DNA from: Euptelea pleiosperma
Lineage: Eukaryota > Streptophyta > Magnoliopsida > Ranunculales > Eupteleaceae
Length of the DNA stretch: 64,000 nt
Assembly (NCBI GenBank): GCA_035048495.1
Contig: CM068540.1
Location: forward strand, 3,270,829 to 3,334,828
Reading direction: 5' to 3'
Part shown: one piece after another, positions 35,495 through 48,273 of the stretch
How positions within the stretch are numbered: the stretch's first letter is position 1
Layout: each line of letters begins with the position of its first letter
Made by a program: the position numbers and the translations under genes
The notes under the pieces: model-generated
What the model was told of the DNA's origin: nothing
Database searches by the model: none
The model's input: the letters and a program-made list of their open reading frames with translations, nothing else

Positions 35495-38400
35495 TTGGAT
35501 CTTTACACCTCTTTAAAGTTTAATTTCATTTTTAATATTTGTTTGAGTATAAGTAAAATTGTTGGCTATTTTTAGTTTATTTTAAAATTTTAATAGGATT
35601 AGAAAATTACTTTTATTTATTTAATAATATAGATATAATAAAAGAATTTAAAGGAAATCGAATGCAAAAATAGAATTTCATTTTTAAGTAAATACCTTAT
35701 TTTTATTTTGAGCATTGGATTCCATTCCAAATTACTTCCGCTTGCATTTTGCGTCAAATCGCCTTTGCGGTTCTGCGTCAACTGTTATCAAAACTAAATT
35801 ATGTCATTATTGTTCGTCTTCAAGCTCACTTTAACACATTTCTTCATCTCAAATTATAACAACTTTGTCAGAGTTCCTAGTAACATGTCACCATTATCGT
35901 CGTTATTTTCTTTGCTCAATCTTCGTTATTCTTTGCTAAGCTCCATGTTTCATTTCTTCTTTTAGAATATGATGTTCACCTCCAGTATAGTTGGGATTTT
36001 ATGTTTGTTTTAAAAACCCCAAGTGTTTGAATCGTGTAGAAAGATGAATTTGTGAGTTTTAAAAAGTTGCATGAGACAACTTCTTTTTCTCTAGTAGGCT
36101 TAAGTTGTTGTCGAAGAATTGTGCCTATTATTTAGGCCAACCTAATCTCTTTAGTGTTAGTAGTGCTGTTAAAGGCCGGGTCAAGGTAGGATCTAACCCT
36201 GCCTTAGCCCTACCATCACTTATAAGGGTAAGGCCCTAGCCTTTAGAGGGCTTGAACTAGCTAGGCCCCAACCCTCCCCTTAAGGGCTATGGCCTAGAAC
36301 AAAAGTATTAAAAAATAAAAAAATAGTGGAAGGTTGAAAAATTATACTTTGTTTGGTGAACGTATTTCGTCAGTTTAATCTATGTGGATGTTATAATGAA
36401 TGGTCATAGATTTTTCATCATACGTGTTCACCATACCAAGATTTGAAAACAAAATCTCTTAGACATTTTAAAAATATTGGTAAAAATACGATGAAATAAG
36501 CGACATATTATAAATTTATGTATTTAATTATCTACACCGTCTTTTAATATATCTAAATTATCATATCTAGTGAATCAGCAATTTGTCCTAAACGAATTTA
36601 ATCTTGACTACAAACTAAGACTTATATTTTCTCTGATTTTAAGTAATTCTTAAATTAGTCAAGTACCATTTTCTTGTGCTAAATGCAGACTCGGAAGCAA
36701 CTGTCAAATTAGAATCACTAGAACATTATGAGCCATTATCGATGAAATTAAATATTTTCTTGAAGAGACCTTCTACTAAAGTAATATATCAAATATTGGA
36801 TGCCTTTTTTTCTTTTTCTTTTTCTTTTTTGAAATACTGATTTAATTTTAATTTTATTTATATATACTTCGATATTTTGTGTCATCTCTACTTTATACAT
36901 AAAAAATTCATCTTCTTCGTCGTTGTCATTGAACTTGTTACACCAATGTTATCACATTTGTCATTGTCGCTTCGGTGTACTAATTTTTGCACTATACTCT
37001 CCATAAAGACATCTACATCTATCTCATCTTGTCTGTATAATTTTTTAAAGCAAATTCTAAATATAACTTCTTATATTGAAGATCAAACAATAATTATAAT
37101 AATTAAATTATAATTTTATCAATATTTATTAAATTTATCTTTTTTAGTTATTTTTTTATAAAATTGATCTTCATTATTTAATTTCCTATCATATATTTTA
37201 ATTATTTCAAGTAAAAATAAATGTATAGTTGAATATTTAGTTTATGAAAATTTAGTTGTAGCTTCGAAGATCTCTTTAAAATTCCACAAACCTTAACCGT
37301 TCTACTCTAATCATCATCTAAATGGATAGTTTTATAATTTGAGTTTTATATTTCTAATTAAAAAAAAACTTCTTTAGACTCTAATGTAGACTTCAACATT
37401 AAACAAGTGGAGTTCAATCTAGTAAAAACATTTAGAGGTAACCTCAGTAATATTTAATCCCAATTCAGTTGCAAGTTCATGAAATTTGTGTATATGTGAT
37501 GTTGAATGTTTAATAAATTTTATTATTTTTTTAATATTATGAATAATATGGTTTATTTATTTCAACACATCTTGAACAATAAGATTTAAATTATGTGTAA
37601 AACAATACATGCGAAATATCTTACAATATAAATGCATGGCTTCCTTTTTAGACAAGTTTTAAGTGTCTTTATAATTAAATCATTTATAGTATAATATTTT
37701 TTAAGGTTAAACAATATATCTTATCGCAAATTTTTCATTTTATTAATTTGATTTACTAGCTTTAGTTAAAGTTAACCATGTTAATTATGTATTTTTATAG
37801 GTTCCGATTTGAATCAATAAAATAGGCCATAATAGTCATATAACTAATTATTTGGTTGGATGTGTAAATATCAGATGTGAGATTAATCATCAATAGAATA
37901 ACTTTAAAAGCTTTTGACAATTTATCTTTTTTTTATTCTTATAAATTTCTAAACAATTAGATTTGACAGTATTACACGAATGTAGCAAATTTCAATAAAG
38001 TGTTCACGTGTTACTATATTAAATGGATATTCATGTATAATTATATTTTTGTAAGTGCTTCTTGTCATTGAGGTTGGTCAAATTTAAATTAACGAGACTA
38101 CAACTAAAAGCTTTAGTTAAGATTTGTTGTCTGTCGTCCGTTAAGGTATAATTTTTTTCTTACAATATTTCTTAATATGTCTACTAACATGTAAGTAGTT
38201 CTACCTCAAGGTTTATTATTTAATAGAGATTTACAATAGTTATAATCAGCCATACGCTTATTTATAGTCTTTCGTTTTAAAGTTTTAGTTATAAACTTTT
38301 GTTTAGAATGATCCTAAATATCAGATTTTTTTTATCTTTGTCACATTAGGTACTTACGAATGGGGCGGGAGGGGGAAGACAAGAATGAGACATCAATTTT

Positions 38401-40357
38401 ACTAGCATTGATGGTTGTCCACAAACCTCAAACACCTCAGGGTCACTACTAGACATAAACACATTTGTATGAATCTAAATAAAATATAAATCTAAATCTA
38501 AACAAAACATAAATAGAGAGCCTATTGAAGGGAGATTACATCATCAATCAAATAAGAAATATGTGTCAGGATTTTATTTTTTTTCTTCCTTTTGAGGAAT
38601 CAAGAGTGCATCTTTTTATTCTTCTTTGTGGAATGAAGCTTTTATTTTGCTTTTGCTTCATCATATTGGGTATCAAGGCTCGATAGTTTCTTTGGATAGT
38701 ACCAGTTACTTGAAGGAAAAAAAGTAGAGTTTAATAAAACAAGTTGAGAGGTCATGCTCTCATTTAGTTAATAAATTGCAAAAATAAAATATTCAATCAT
38801 GACATAAGCCATTGATATATAGACATAAATGAAGAATTAACGGAAGTCGAAGTATGTGTATATTGATAACATCCAGAGACTCTACATTCAGTTTTAAAGA
38901 CTTCAACAATGTGAGAATAAATCAGTTGACGAGTATACGAATAAATTCTATGATTTGGCTATCCGAGCAGGAATTATTGAAGTAAATGAAGTATTAGTTG
39001 ATCATCATTGATCAGGTCTTAAGTAGAAGATCAAAATGGTATGTCCGTTATACATATTTGAACTATTGAAGAATCTTATCAATTTGCGTTGCAATTTGAA
39101 TAAAAATTAAATAAAATGGCTATTATGATCCGAAAAAAAAAAAGAAATAATCCTGGAGTTTATAAAAGAAAGCCCAATAAAAAGTCAACTGCATTTTCTC
39201 ATATTTTATCTCAATTTCAAAATTCAAGTAATGTTAATGACAAAAAAAGACCTTGTTCCGGATAATTCTTCCAGGTGTTCAAGTGTCATGGAATTGGTCA
39301 CATTGTTGTACATTGTCTAAGCAAATCAATGAATCTTGTTGATGTTAAATTGCCAAAGAGCGAGAAAAATGAAACAGACGATGATGAACCCCTCGAAATA
39401 GTCAATGGAGAAGCATTGTTGCAACACTAAATCTTGACTATCTAACTGCAAGAAGAAGAAAAAAAATTGGAAGTGACAACATTTTTAAGACAACTGTCAA
39501 AAGTTGCAACAAGGGTTGCATTGTTATCAATGACATAGGAAGTCAAGAAAATATTGTTGCAAAAGATGCAGTTAAGAAATTACATATTCGAACAAAGTCA
39601 CATCCATATCCTTATATAATTGGTGGGTCGATGATAATCAGTAAATTAAATTCACCAAGATATGTCTTGTTTATTTCTCATTTAGATTATACACTGGTAA
39701 AATTTGGTGTGATGTGATTCCCATGAGTATAGCCCACATTCTTCTAGGACAACCATTGTTTTACAATCTTGCAGTATCACATTACAGACGACAAAATATT
39801 TTCGACTATCATATTAGAAAGGTAATTTTACAACCCAAAAACTCAAGAAGGATAGTAAGTCACGACTCAGTTGTTTTTTTTTGTTGCACAAGTTTCAACA
39901 AAGATGAAAGAAACTACCAAGTTGTTATATTTGATAAGAGAGATCTCGCAAGAAGGATTAAAACGACTCCAAGCAAAATTGAAAGATACCCTAAGCTTTC
40001 ATAGCAAAAATACATGGCGTTAAAGCTAAGGATAACCCATCTCTAGACTTGTTGGAGTCAAATTCTTTTAAACCAATCGAAGAGAACTGATGCAGAATGT
40101 TCGAGAGTTCTCCTCAAAGTTTAATTTTATTTTTATCTTGGTTTCAATGGAAGTGGATTACTTATTTTTAGAAATTGAGTAGGATTAGGAAATTACTTTT
40201 GTTTATTCAATAAATAGCGATTTACTTAGAGAATATAAATGAAATTGAATGAAGAAATATAATTTCATTTTTAGGTGAAGACCTTATTTTTGTTGATTTC
40301 GTTCCCAATTGCTTCCGCTTGCATTTTGCGTAGAATCATCATTATAGTTCCGTATCA
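35495..40357 (+). mobile_element. Ty3/gypsy relic with LTRs, pol missing
   Basis: LTR-like direct repeats at about 35495-35779 and 40089-40357 share aaagtttaattt, aggaaattacttttRttt, accttatttttRtt and cttccgcttgcattttgcg and end tctgcgtca / ccgtatca. Behind the 5' LTR, tgttatcaaaac resembles the initiator-Met primer site TGGTATCAGAGC. CTATT occurs at 35490-35494 and 40358-40362, a candidate 5-bp duplication. Between the LTRs on the plus strand is gag (about 38860-39110: VDEYTNKFYDLAIRAGIIEV), a CCHC-like knuckle (about 39275-39320: FKCHGIGHIVVHCLS) and a retropepsin-like region (about 39500-39990: IGSQENIVAKDAVKKLHI, AHILLGQPLFYNLAVSHYRR). No reverse transcriptase or integrase follows, so the element is internally deleted and non-autonomous or dead. 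Confidence 0.8.
36155..38400 (-). pseudogene. hAT transposase relic inside the gypsy element
   Basis: Minus strand: a BED-finger-like piece (YNYCKSLLNNKP, about 38240-38200), TSDIYTSNQIISYMTIMAYFID (about 37880-37810), a hisCaH-like stretch near 37600, and the hAT C-terminal dimerisation signature VASESAFSTRKWYLTNLR (about 36705-36650). Many stops. At about 36155 tagtgctgttaaaggccggg resembles a hAT terminus (compare caggg-ctgtcaaa); the other terminus was not found. Family firm, borders not. Confidence 0.78.
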
Positions 40358-40365
40358 CTATTGCC

Positions 40366-41505
40366 CCAAATCCTTATCAATGTGCAATCAAGGGCCCTCT
40401 TGCCACACAACAGGTTGACGTAGCCAATCTTGACTATTTATTTGTTAAACAATGCGCTGAATTAACACATCCATGTCCTACCCACTTTTATTGTACCTCT
40501 CTTGTGAATGGGAGCCAATTCATTTTTTAGATGTTCCAAATAGGGAAAAAATTCAAAATAAACAATTCCCTTTTGTGAAGCGGTTTGGAGCAAACCTTTT
40601 TCCCCCTAAAAAATAGATAGTTTTTAACCGAAAAAATGTTTTAATATAAAAGTCTAGACATAGGTGTCTAATATTCTGCAGGGAGTATTGTTCATTAAGC
40701 CATAGTTCTACGGGGTAGTGCGAATCCAATCACCAGAGCCAACGACATTTTTGTCTGCATAAGCGTGTACAATTTGTGTTGGGGTACAACTTGTATTGAG
40801 GGTATTTTGGGTCTTTCATTGTACACAAAGAGTGAGAGAAAGGGAGGAAACTATTGTAACCCTGATTTTAAGAGATAGTGAAATAGTTCTTCTCACCGGT
40901 GGGCGTAGACACATTGTCGAATCATGTAAATCTACCATGTCTATGTGATCGATATTTTTTGTTCTCTCTAATTTGCTAGTTTGTGGATAGCCAATTTTCA
41001 ACATCATACATGGCAACCGAGTAGCAAGTGCAAATGACCTGCATGTGCTTCATCAACCTCTAACTATGGCAACTTTTAGCTTGATGTCACTCCATTAAAA
41101 ATGTGAAATGCTCAATGTTTTCATTCAACAAGGAAAAGTACAAAAACATTGGTATGATATGGCTGTGACATGGACAATGGAACTCTTAACATGACTAATC
41201 TAAAGTGGCCTCTATTTGATAGGCGGTATGGATTGGCCACACTGACCCTCTATGTGGCCAATGTCGCAGTAATACCATGCCACATCGGTGTAACTATTGT
41301 CTGTGAGGCTAATGACACCATCATTAGTTGGCATTAAGGTGGCATGGTAGGTAGGTTTGCAAACAGGTTGGCCCATGAGAGGTTTGGATGGTTGCATCAA
41401 ACTAGGTCTCGAGCTCGGGCCTATTCAAATTTTAACAATAATCAGGCGTAGGCTTAGCCCATTTGCACAACCCAAAGTAAAAAAAATCTATGCTACAAAC
41501 TTATG
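40366..41505 (+). other. Spacer with a Ty1/copia LTR fragment at about 40690-41003
   Basis: 40690-41003 matches the 3' half of a copia LTR in style: ttgtaaccctgattttaaga, gagatagtgaaatag, tctcaccggtgggcgtagac, gtgatcgatattttttgttc, ending near ttttcaaca followed by a decayed primer site. A related inverted fragment is at 63240-63480. The rest is unremarkable. Confidence 0.6.
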
Positions 41506-41878
41506 TATCAAAATTTTATTGCAGAAGTCCCCCAAATTGTCAAGTAGTAGACTCTTTCGGGCTCACTGGCCCCAGAATGTTTGGCCCGCACCTTGGAGGA
41601 CCCACACACCAAAAATCAGTGTGATTAGTGATTCATAGCCATTGGATGTGAGCACTTTTTCATTGTGGGCTCGAAAGTAACTCATAGGCCAGTTCATAAA
41701 GCCCATGATGAAAAATGCTCAAATCCTACAGCTAGAAATCACCAATCATGTTGATTTTTGGTGTGTAGGTCCATCATAGTGTGGGCCAAACATTCAGAGG
41801 GCAAGTGGGCTCTCACGTGTCTACTACGTTACAATTTGAGGGACTTCTGCAACAAAATTTTGATACAGAAGTCTACAT
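41500..41878. mobile_element. Foldback MITE with TATCAAAATTTT ends
   Basis: Terminal repeats tatcaaaattttattgcaga-agtccc (41507 on) and the complement of gggacttctgcaacaaaattttgata (to about 41871). Inner arms: acacaccaaaaatcagtgtg / tgttgatttttggtgtgtag and gccattggat. Length about 370 bp. No target duplication recognised. Confidence 0.75.
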
Positions 41879-42151
41879 CAAAGAACAGGTGGGGACGGGT
41901 GGAGGAGGAAAAAAAAAAAATCCACATCTAGGGTTTATCATGTATGGCAAGTCTCAGCTCAATTGCCCTGTGCCATGGTGAAAAAAGAATGTCACTTGTA
42001 GGTGGGGAGAGGAATGTGTGTGTGTGTGTGTTTTTAAATACCAATAAAACCATGGAGGGTTGTTTGGTTAAAACTTGCCACTTATTGAAAGAAAAGTTTA
42101 GCTGGAGAATTTTTCTCTTGGGGCATATTAAAACTTGCCACTTGGTATACT

Positions 42152-42561
42152 TAGGGGTGTCAATTTTACCCGATATAACCGGAACCGAACAGGAACCGGA
42201 ACCGAAAACACCTGTTCCGGTACCACATTTTTGGGAACCGATTAAAAAGAACCGGAACCGGAACCGAACCGGAAACTAATGGTTACGGTTCCGGTACTTT
42301 AATATGGAACCGGAACCGAACCGATAAGAACCGGAACCAATATATAAATATAGTGTAAAAATTCTCATATTACCAAGATTGGACCCGTTATACCCGAAAT
42401 GAGAACCGGAACCGACAAAAACTACATAATCGGTTCCGGTTCTGGTACCATCACTTTGAGAACCGGAACCGATAAGTACCGAACCGATAAGAACCGGAAC
42501 CGTTTGTTCCGGTTCTGGTCACCTTAGGAACCGAACCGGAACCGACCCGTTGACACCCCTA
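42152..42561. mobile_element. hAT-type MITE rich in GGAACCGG
   Basis: 410 bp. Ends taggggtgtcaatttta and the complement of cccgttgacacccct-a. The interior iterates ggaaccggaaccgaac and its complement ggttccggttc. Exact 8-bp duplication GGTATACT at 42144-42151 and 42562-42569, the hAT signature. An apparent ORF through it (arginine/asparagine repeats) is spurious. Confidence 0.95.
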
Positions 42562-42569
42562 GGTATACT

Positions 42570-43138
42570 CTTTTCAGGCACACCAACCCATGAATGATTG
42601 GCCCACTCCTTGATGGACCTACATACCATCAATCAGCCTGATTGTTGGTAATAAAATCCAACGGCTAGAGATCAGCAATCAGTCTGGGTGTTGGTGTATA
42701 GGTCCATCAAGGGGTAGGCCCATCATTCATGGATCAGTGGGCCCGAAAGATTGTAGACATGGCACTTTTTTAGGAAAAAACCGGGAGGCTAAATTTTATT
42801 CCTAGTACAAGGATGAGCTGGCAAAACACATGGACACCTTTGGGCCGGCCACATCAGTTGCCAAGTGTTAGAAATATTGCGTGCCAGAGTTCTAATCTTT
42901 TTTGTCAGTGAAGAAAATCTTTTCTATATACTAGAGAAAATTTTCAAAACAAATGATATACCCAGACGTATTTTTTATATTGCCAGCGCATCGCAAGAGG
43001 AAACCCTTTGCTAAGATGATTTAATGCGCCTAAATATATGAAAAATGGTCCTGGCCATATTACTATTCGTTCAAGAACCTTCCAACCATTTCTAATCCCC
43101 ATTTGAAGATTCACCACTGAAGATAAAATCTCTCAAAT
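42570..43138 (+). promoter_or_regulatory. GrpE upstream region with decayed MITE
   Basis: 42590-42760 holds inverted arms (ccatgaatgattggcccac, ttgatggacctacataccatcaatcagcct against agtctgggtgttggtgta, ggtccatcaa, cattcatggatcagtgggcc). 42760-43138 is the likely proximal promoter of GrpE; no certain TATA box seen. Confidence 0.55.
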
Positions 43139-43146
43139 CTCTCTCC

Positions 43147-43179
<33 letters not shown>

Positions 43180-43187
43180 CCTCTCTG
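43139..43187 (+). repeat. CT-rich tract in GrpE 5' leader
   Basis: Mixed (CT)n/(CCCTCT)n ending 8 nt before the GrpE ATG; pyrimidine-rich leaders are common in plant genes. Confidence 0.9.
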
Positions 43188-43195
43188 CTTTTACA

Positions 43196-46100
43196 ATGGC
43201 CACCCTGTTAAGAACATCTGCTTATCTCCATCCTCCTCCATCAGGCCTAAGCACCACATCCTTGGAAACACCGAAACGCTTATTGTGTTTATCTTTCAAT
43301 CAGAGAAGACTAAAACATTCTCAGATAAAACTTTCCCATCTCTCCAAGAATAAATCAATTTGGTCCCCAAATTTTCTCTCATTTGCTGCCTCTGGAGAAA
43401 CTACAGAGACCAACCAGGTTGAACAAACTCAAACCCAGGTAACCCTTATTATTATTATTTCATATTTTCCATATTTCTCTGTAGTAGAATTGTAGCTTGT
43501 GCAGCAGTGCAGGACACATGTGTTATTGTTCTTCAAGGGGAAGTATAATGGATTAGCTGGGGATTTTTTATTTTTTATTTTGTCATCAGGGTTCTGTTTT
43601 TAAAGCAAGTCACAGTGGATTTGAATAATTACTGTGTTTAATTAATTTTTTGATATGGGTTTTTGTTATTATGTTCAAGGGTCTGTTTGGATTGCCATTT
43701 TTTCTCTGAAAATATATGTTTTTTAACTGGGATTCTAGTTTTTGTCATCTGGGTTTTTGTTTTGATAGCAAGTTACATTGGATTTCAATGGTTTCTGTGT
43801 TTAAAAATGGGTGTTTTTGTGACAGTAATACCTTTCAAAACAGTTCTTATCATCAAATATACTCTCAAAACTGATACAAAATCAAAATCTTTTCATGTTT
43901 ATTCTCGTATACCACAACAATAACCGCTCAAATTCTGTAATTAATGTTGAAATCTCAAAATACCCTTTTTAGGATTGGATTTGAGAGGGAGATTTTCATA
44001 GTTAGACAATGGGGTGAGGAAGTTAAAGGTATATTTGGATGTTGGGATCCAGGATAAGAGTTTGTCTTGGGGGGATAATAGGGATGATCTTCTATTTGAA
44101 AATGATGCCCAACTAATTTATCTTCAATGAATATTTGGTAATATCACCAAACCTCCAGAAGTCCTTTTCTTTCATTGCTTCAGAGACAAACTATACGTAT
44201 GAGCTTGAACTCCAATGTAGGGATGGTCCTTTGGTTTGTAGGGATATTCTATTAGATGCTTTTTTTTTTCGGTTTCCTGTGGATAAGTTCAAATCGTTTT
44301 CTATATATTCTATTAGATGCTTTTCAGTCCAACTAAAGTATAGAGCTCATGTAGTATTGAATTTGAGAACGATTGCTTCTTTTTAGAAAATTATATAGAG
44401 AATATGAATTTGTCAAAGTTCATGCATGCTTTTAAAAAAGTAGCCTTTGTACTTTGTTTTGTGTTTGGGCTTTAGTAAGTTATAAAAACACTTAATGCTA
44501 CCATGTTTGAGCATATCGATCATTGGTTCGGCTAACATGATTGACGATTTCTTCTCTGCAACCCAATCTTCAAATTAAAGCCTTTTGGTCTGCTGAATCA
44601 ATAAATGGTTAATTACCACCAACGTTCATGACATGCTTCTCAAGGTTTATACTTTATAGTTAGATAGGATAAAATTACCTCCATGGGTGTTGTACTAACC
44701 AGTTTTCAAAGGAGTCTTCCTATTCATTCTTGAGATTTGATGCATTTTGAAGCCATTCAAAATCATCATCATCATCATCACTGTGGCCCGTCGTTGTCAT
44801 CATCATAATAAAAATAATAACAATAAGCCTTATCTCAATTATATGGGTTTGGGCGTTCGGTTGCAGAAATCCTGTTTCGCCTTTCAATTCTATCTAAAGT
44901 CATGTCTTCCATTAAATACTTCAATTGACATCCTTTTTGGACTTCCCCTCACCCTTTTAGAAACTTAAACTTGCACGTTCCTTCTCATTGGTTATGTTGA
45001 GAAGCAATACACATTCTGTGTCAATTATTCAAGGATTGAAAAATGATCACTGCACAAGCTGAAAGTTAAAACTTAAGAGTGAATTGAAGGCACAAAGAAC
45101 AGAAAACTAGGACAAGAGGTCCTAGATCATCAGCTCTCATAGGGGATATAAGACAATTAGATTCGAATTCGCTTATGTTTTTGCTCAATTATCCAATAAA
45201 GGAGTTGTCAAATGCTTGGACAGCTCTTTCAAGCTCTACGACGGATTTTTCAATTTTTTTGCAAGATTATAGCGATTTAGGCCTCAATATAACATTGAAA
45301 GTTTAGCTATAGGTCTAGTGGTGGGATCTATGGGTATTGTAGTTATTATTGGTGAGTTATATATTTTTTAAGCGATGGTTAAGGTTATATTCTTAACTCT
45401 TTCATTAGTGTTTAGGGTTTTATTTTCTTTTAAATAATTATAATTAGAGCATTTTAGAGAAGATTTTCTTGGATTAATGAGTGAAAATTTGTGTTTAGGC
45501 CTACCAAAAAAAAAAAAAAGAGAGAAAAAAGAAGAAGAATTGCATTTAGGCTTTTTAGTTCTTATGAAAATGTTCGAGTGCTTTTGTGGAAATCCTTATC
45601 AGAGGTTATACCTGTGTTTCACTATAAAGATGTCGTCGGAGTCGATTCGAAGTGCATCACCACTTTTTCCAACCATTCCTCTTACTGCACAACAAGTTAG
45701 CAAGTATATATTTTCCCTTCTATTAGTTTGTATTAGAGCTAGTTCTGGTGTGGTAGATATTGTGTGGATTTATGATGATTGCATGATATCTTTGAGTGCT
45801 TTGACGAAAAGTTGCAAAATACCCAAAGTAAGAGGTAATACCTAACTTTTGATCATTATTTTTGGTTTGTTTATATATTTATTTGTTTTTGAAAAAAGTG
45901 AATTGATTATTTGCATTTCCGCTTTTGTGCAATACCAGAAAACTCTTCCGAGATGAGATTTATGTTTGTTGTTCTTCTGAACAACTTCCTAGAGGCTGAA
46001 AAATATTGTAGAATGTCAAGTTAAGAAGTTGCAGAGGAACTGTTGTGTACTCAGTTTGGGAATGCTTCGAATTACTCGAGGCTGGCTTTCTAACTAGCAA

Positions 46101-48241
46101 AGGATGATGCAATTGAAAGCAAATAAAGCAATAGACATTCTAAATCTATAACAATGGACCAGAGTTAGTGATTTGACACGTGACAACCATTCAGTATAGG
46201 AAAGGTTGGGTGTAGTTCAGTCTTGAAAATCACATAAAGGGTCAAAGAAATGGAGTACGCCTAAAAGATGGCGAGGGATAATATGTTTCATGTATTTTTG
46301 CTTTAAAAATTGAGACCAAATATTTGGCATAAATTCATGTCACACACACTGATGCAGCTGCAATACAGAAAAACAGTCCAGCTGAACCAGTTGTTTTTGA
46401 AGAGCTATATCTCAGTGAAGAGTGGTTTGATGGGGCTGAAACTTCAGCTATTACAAGTCTGTACATGGAGGAACAAAACCCTAGAAGGGATTCAAAAAAG
46501 AACAAGAGGAGAACTAAGAAATAAGAGACTGAAATGTGCTTTGTTTTTTGACTATTAAATCCAGAAAACAGAGTATCCATTATGGCACACTTAGTTTCTA
46601 ATTTTAGTAGTGTTCTAACTTCTAAGGACCTAAATTGATGACTGAGATTAGTTTTAGAGGGGGTAATAGAAATTTTCTAATTTAGGGGTTTTCTAGGGAC
46701 GTAAATTGATGGTTGAGATTAGTTTGAGTATAGGAGGTTCTTTTTTTCTTTTTCTTTTTATAAGTGGAAGCTTTATTAAAACCAAAAAGAGGAGCATACA
46801 ACAAATCTAGAGAGGTCGAGATGACCTACAAAGAGAAAAAAGCTAACAACGACGAAACACAAGCTCTAGGGAGCAACCAACTAGCAAGCTTCCCTAGAGC
46901 ATAGAACATCTAGCCGGAAAACAAAGTCTTCAAAAAATAACCCTTTACATTCCGGGAACATCTTGGACCATAAGAACAGCAATCCCTTTACACTAAGGAT
47001 AATCGAAGCCTCATCGTCGCTTTTGTCTTCAAAAGCTCTCCGATTTCTTTCCTTCCAGAGACCCCCCATAGGATCGCAAAGGAAGCAGTCTCCACGGGAT
47101 TCGACCTCTGGACGAAAAAGCTTGAGTCCGCCACCCAAGGATAAGAGCCAAAAGAGAGTCAGGCATCACCCAACTCATCCCAAACTCATAAGGATGACCA
47201 AACTCCCCTAGCTAGGTCGCAATGCATCAGAAGATGGTCAACCGATTCCCCACTGTGACCTCACATCCAACAGTAATCAGTGATGATCAATCCCTTGGAA
47301 CGCAGGTTCTTTTGTCATATTTGATTTTACGAAGCCCTAGTTATAGTATGTTTTATTTCGACAACCTGATTTATTTCTAATTACCACCAGTAAGTTATGT
47401 CAGAGTTTTATTAGGAGAATGTTATTTATTAGATGTCCTTTTTGTTCAGATGGTAGAAGATTGAGAAGAGATGAACTCTATATTGAGGGGGCTGTTAATA
47501 GTGACGTGAATGGTATTTTTTTACTGGAGTTGAGTTTTAAAATTGAAGAAATTGTTCTTCTCTTATTTAAGCTTTAGAATTGAGATTTCTTAATTGTTTG
47601 CTTTGCATTATTCTTCTTATTATTCTAATATTTCCTTATTGATTGTAGTTTAGGGTTAATTTCAAAATCTTAGATTGCATAAAGTATATCAAAGCTTAGT
47701 TTTCCAGCCTAGTTTTCCATGAGTAATGTGATTCTATGGCTGCTAGTAGAACACAAGGGCATGGGGTTCATATAGTTGAGTTGCAGATATAGGGTTAGGG
47801 TTTCAAAGATAGAAGAAGAAGAGAAAAGAGAGAAGAGAGAAGAGAGAAGAGAGTGAAGAGATGTCATGCTGAGCTCACATGACTCCCAAAATATTATTTA
47901 TATGAAGACCATTCTTTCAAAGTCAAGAATACCCCTCATATTGAGAGGTATTTACAAAGCTACCCTGTACATGTAAAATACGATATCACATACATGGATA
48001 ATGGATTGCCTTTCACATGTCTTGTTTCGTTTCGATTGCACATTTCGTTCTGTCCGCTTACTAAGACAACTAGACAAAACGATATTTTAAACCATGAGTA
48101 AAAACATCCTCTAAAACAAGGGAAGGGTTGTATGATTTGCTGGTTATGCTCTTCGGGATGACAGTTCTTAGACTGTTTATTGGGAACTTTGTAGTCGTGT
48201 ATTTCAGTGACGTACTTATTTACAGTCCTTGTGAACAATTT

Positions 48242-48273
<32 letters not shown>

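Noticed and set aside
41944..42279. 111-codon ORF ending in Arg/Asn-rich repeats
   Set aside because: The repeats are a translation of the GGAACCGG words of the hAT MITE at 42152-42561; not a gene.
43663..44386. Hydrophobic ORFs in GrpE intron 1 that resemble membrane proteins
   Set aside because: T-rich intron sequence gives Phe/Leu/Ile-rich translations; no family match recognised.
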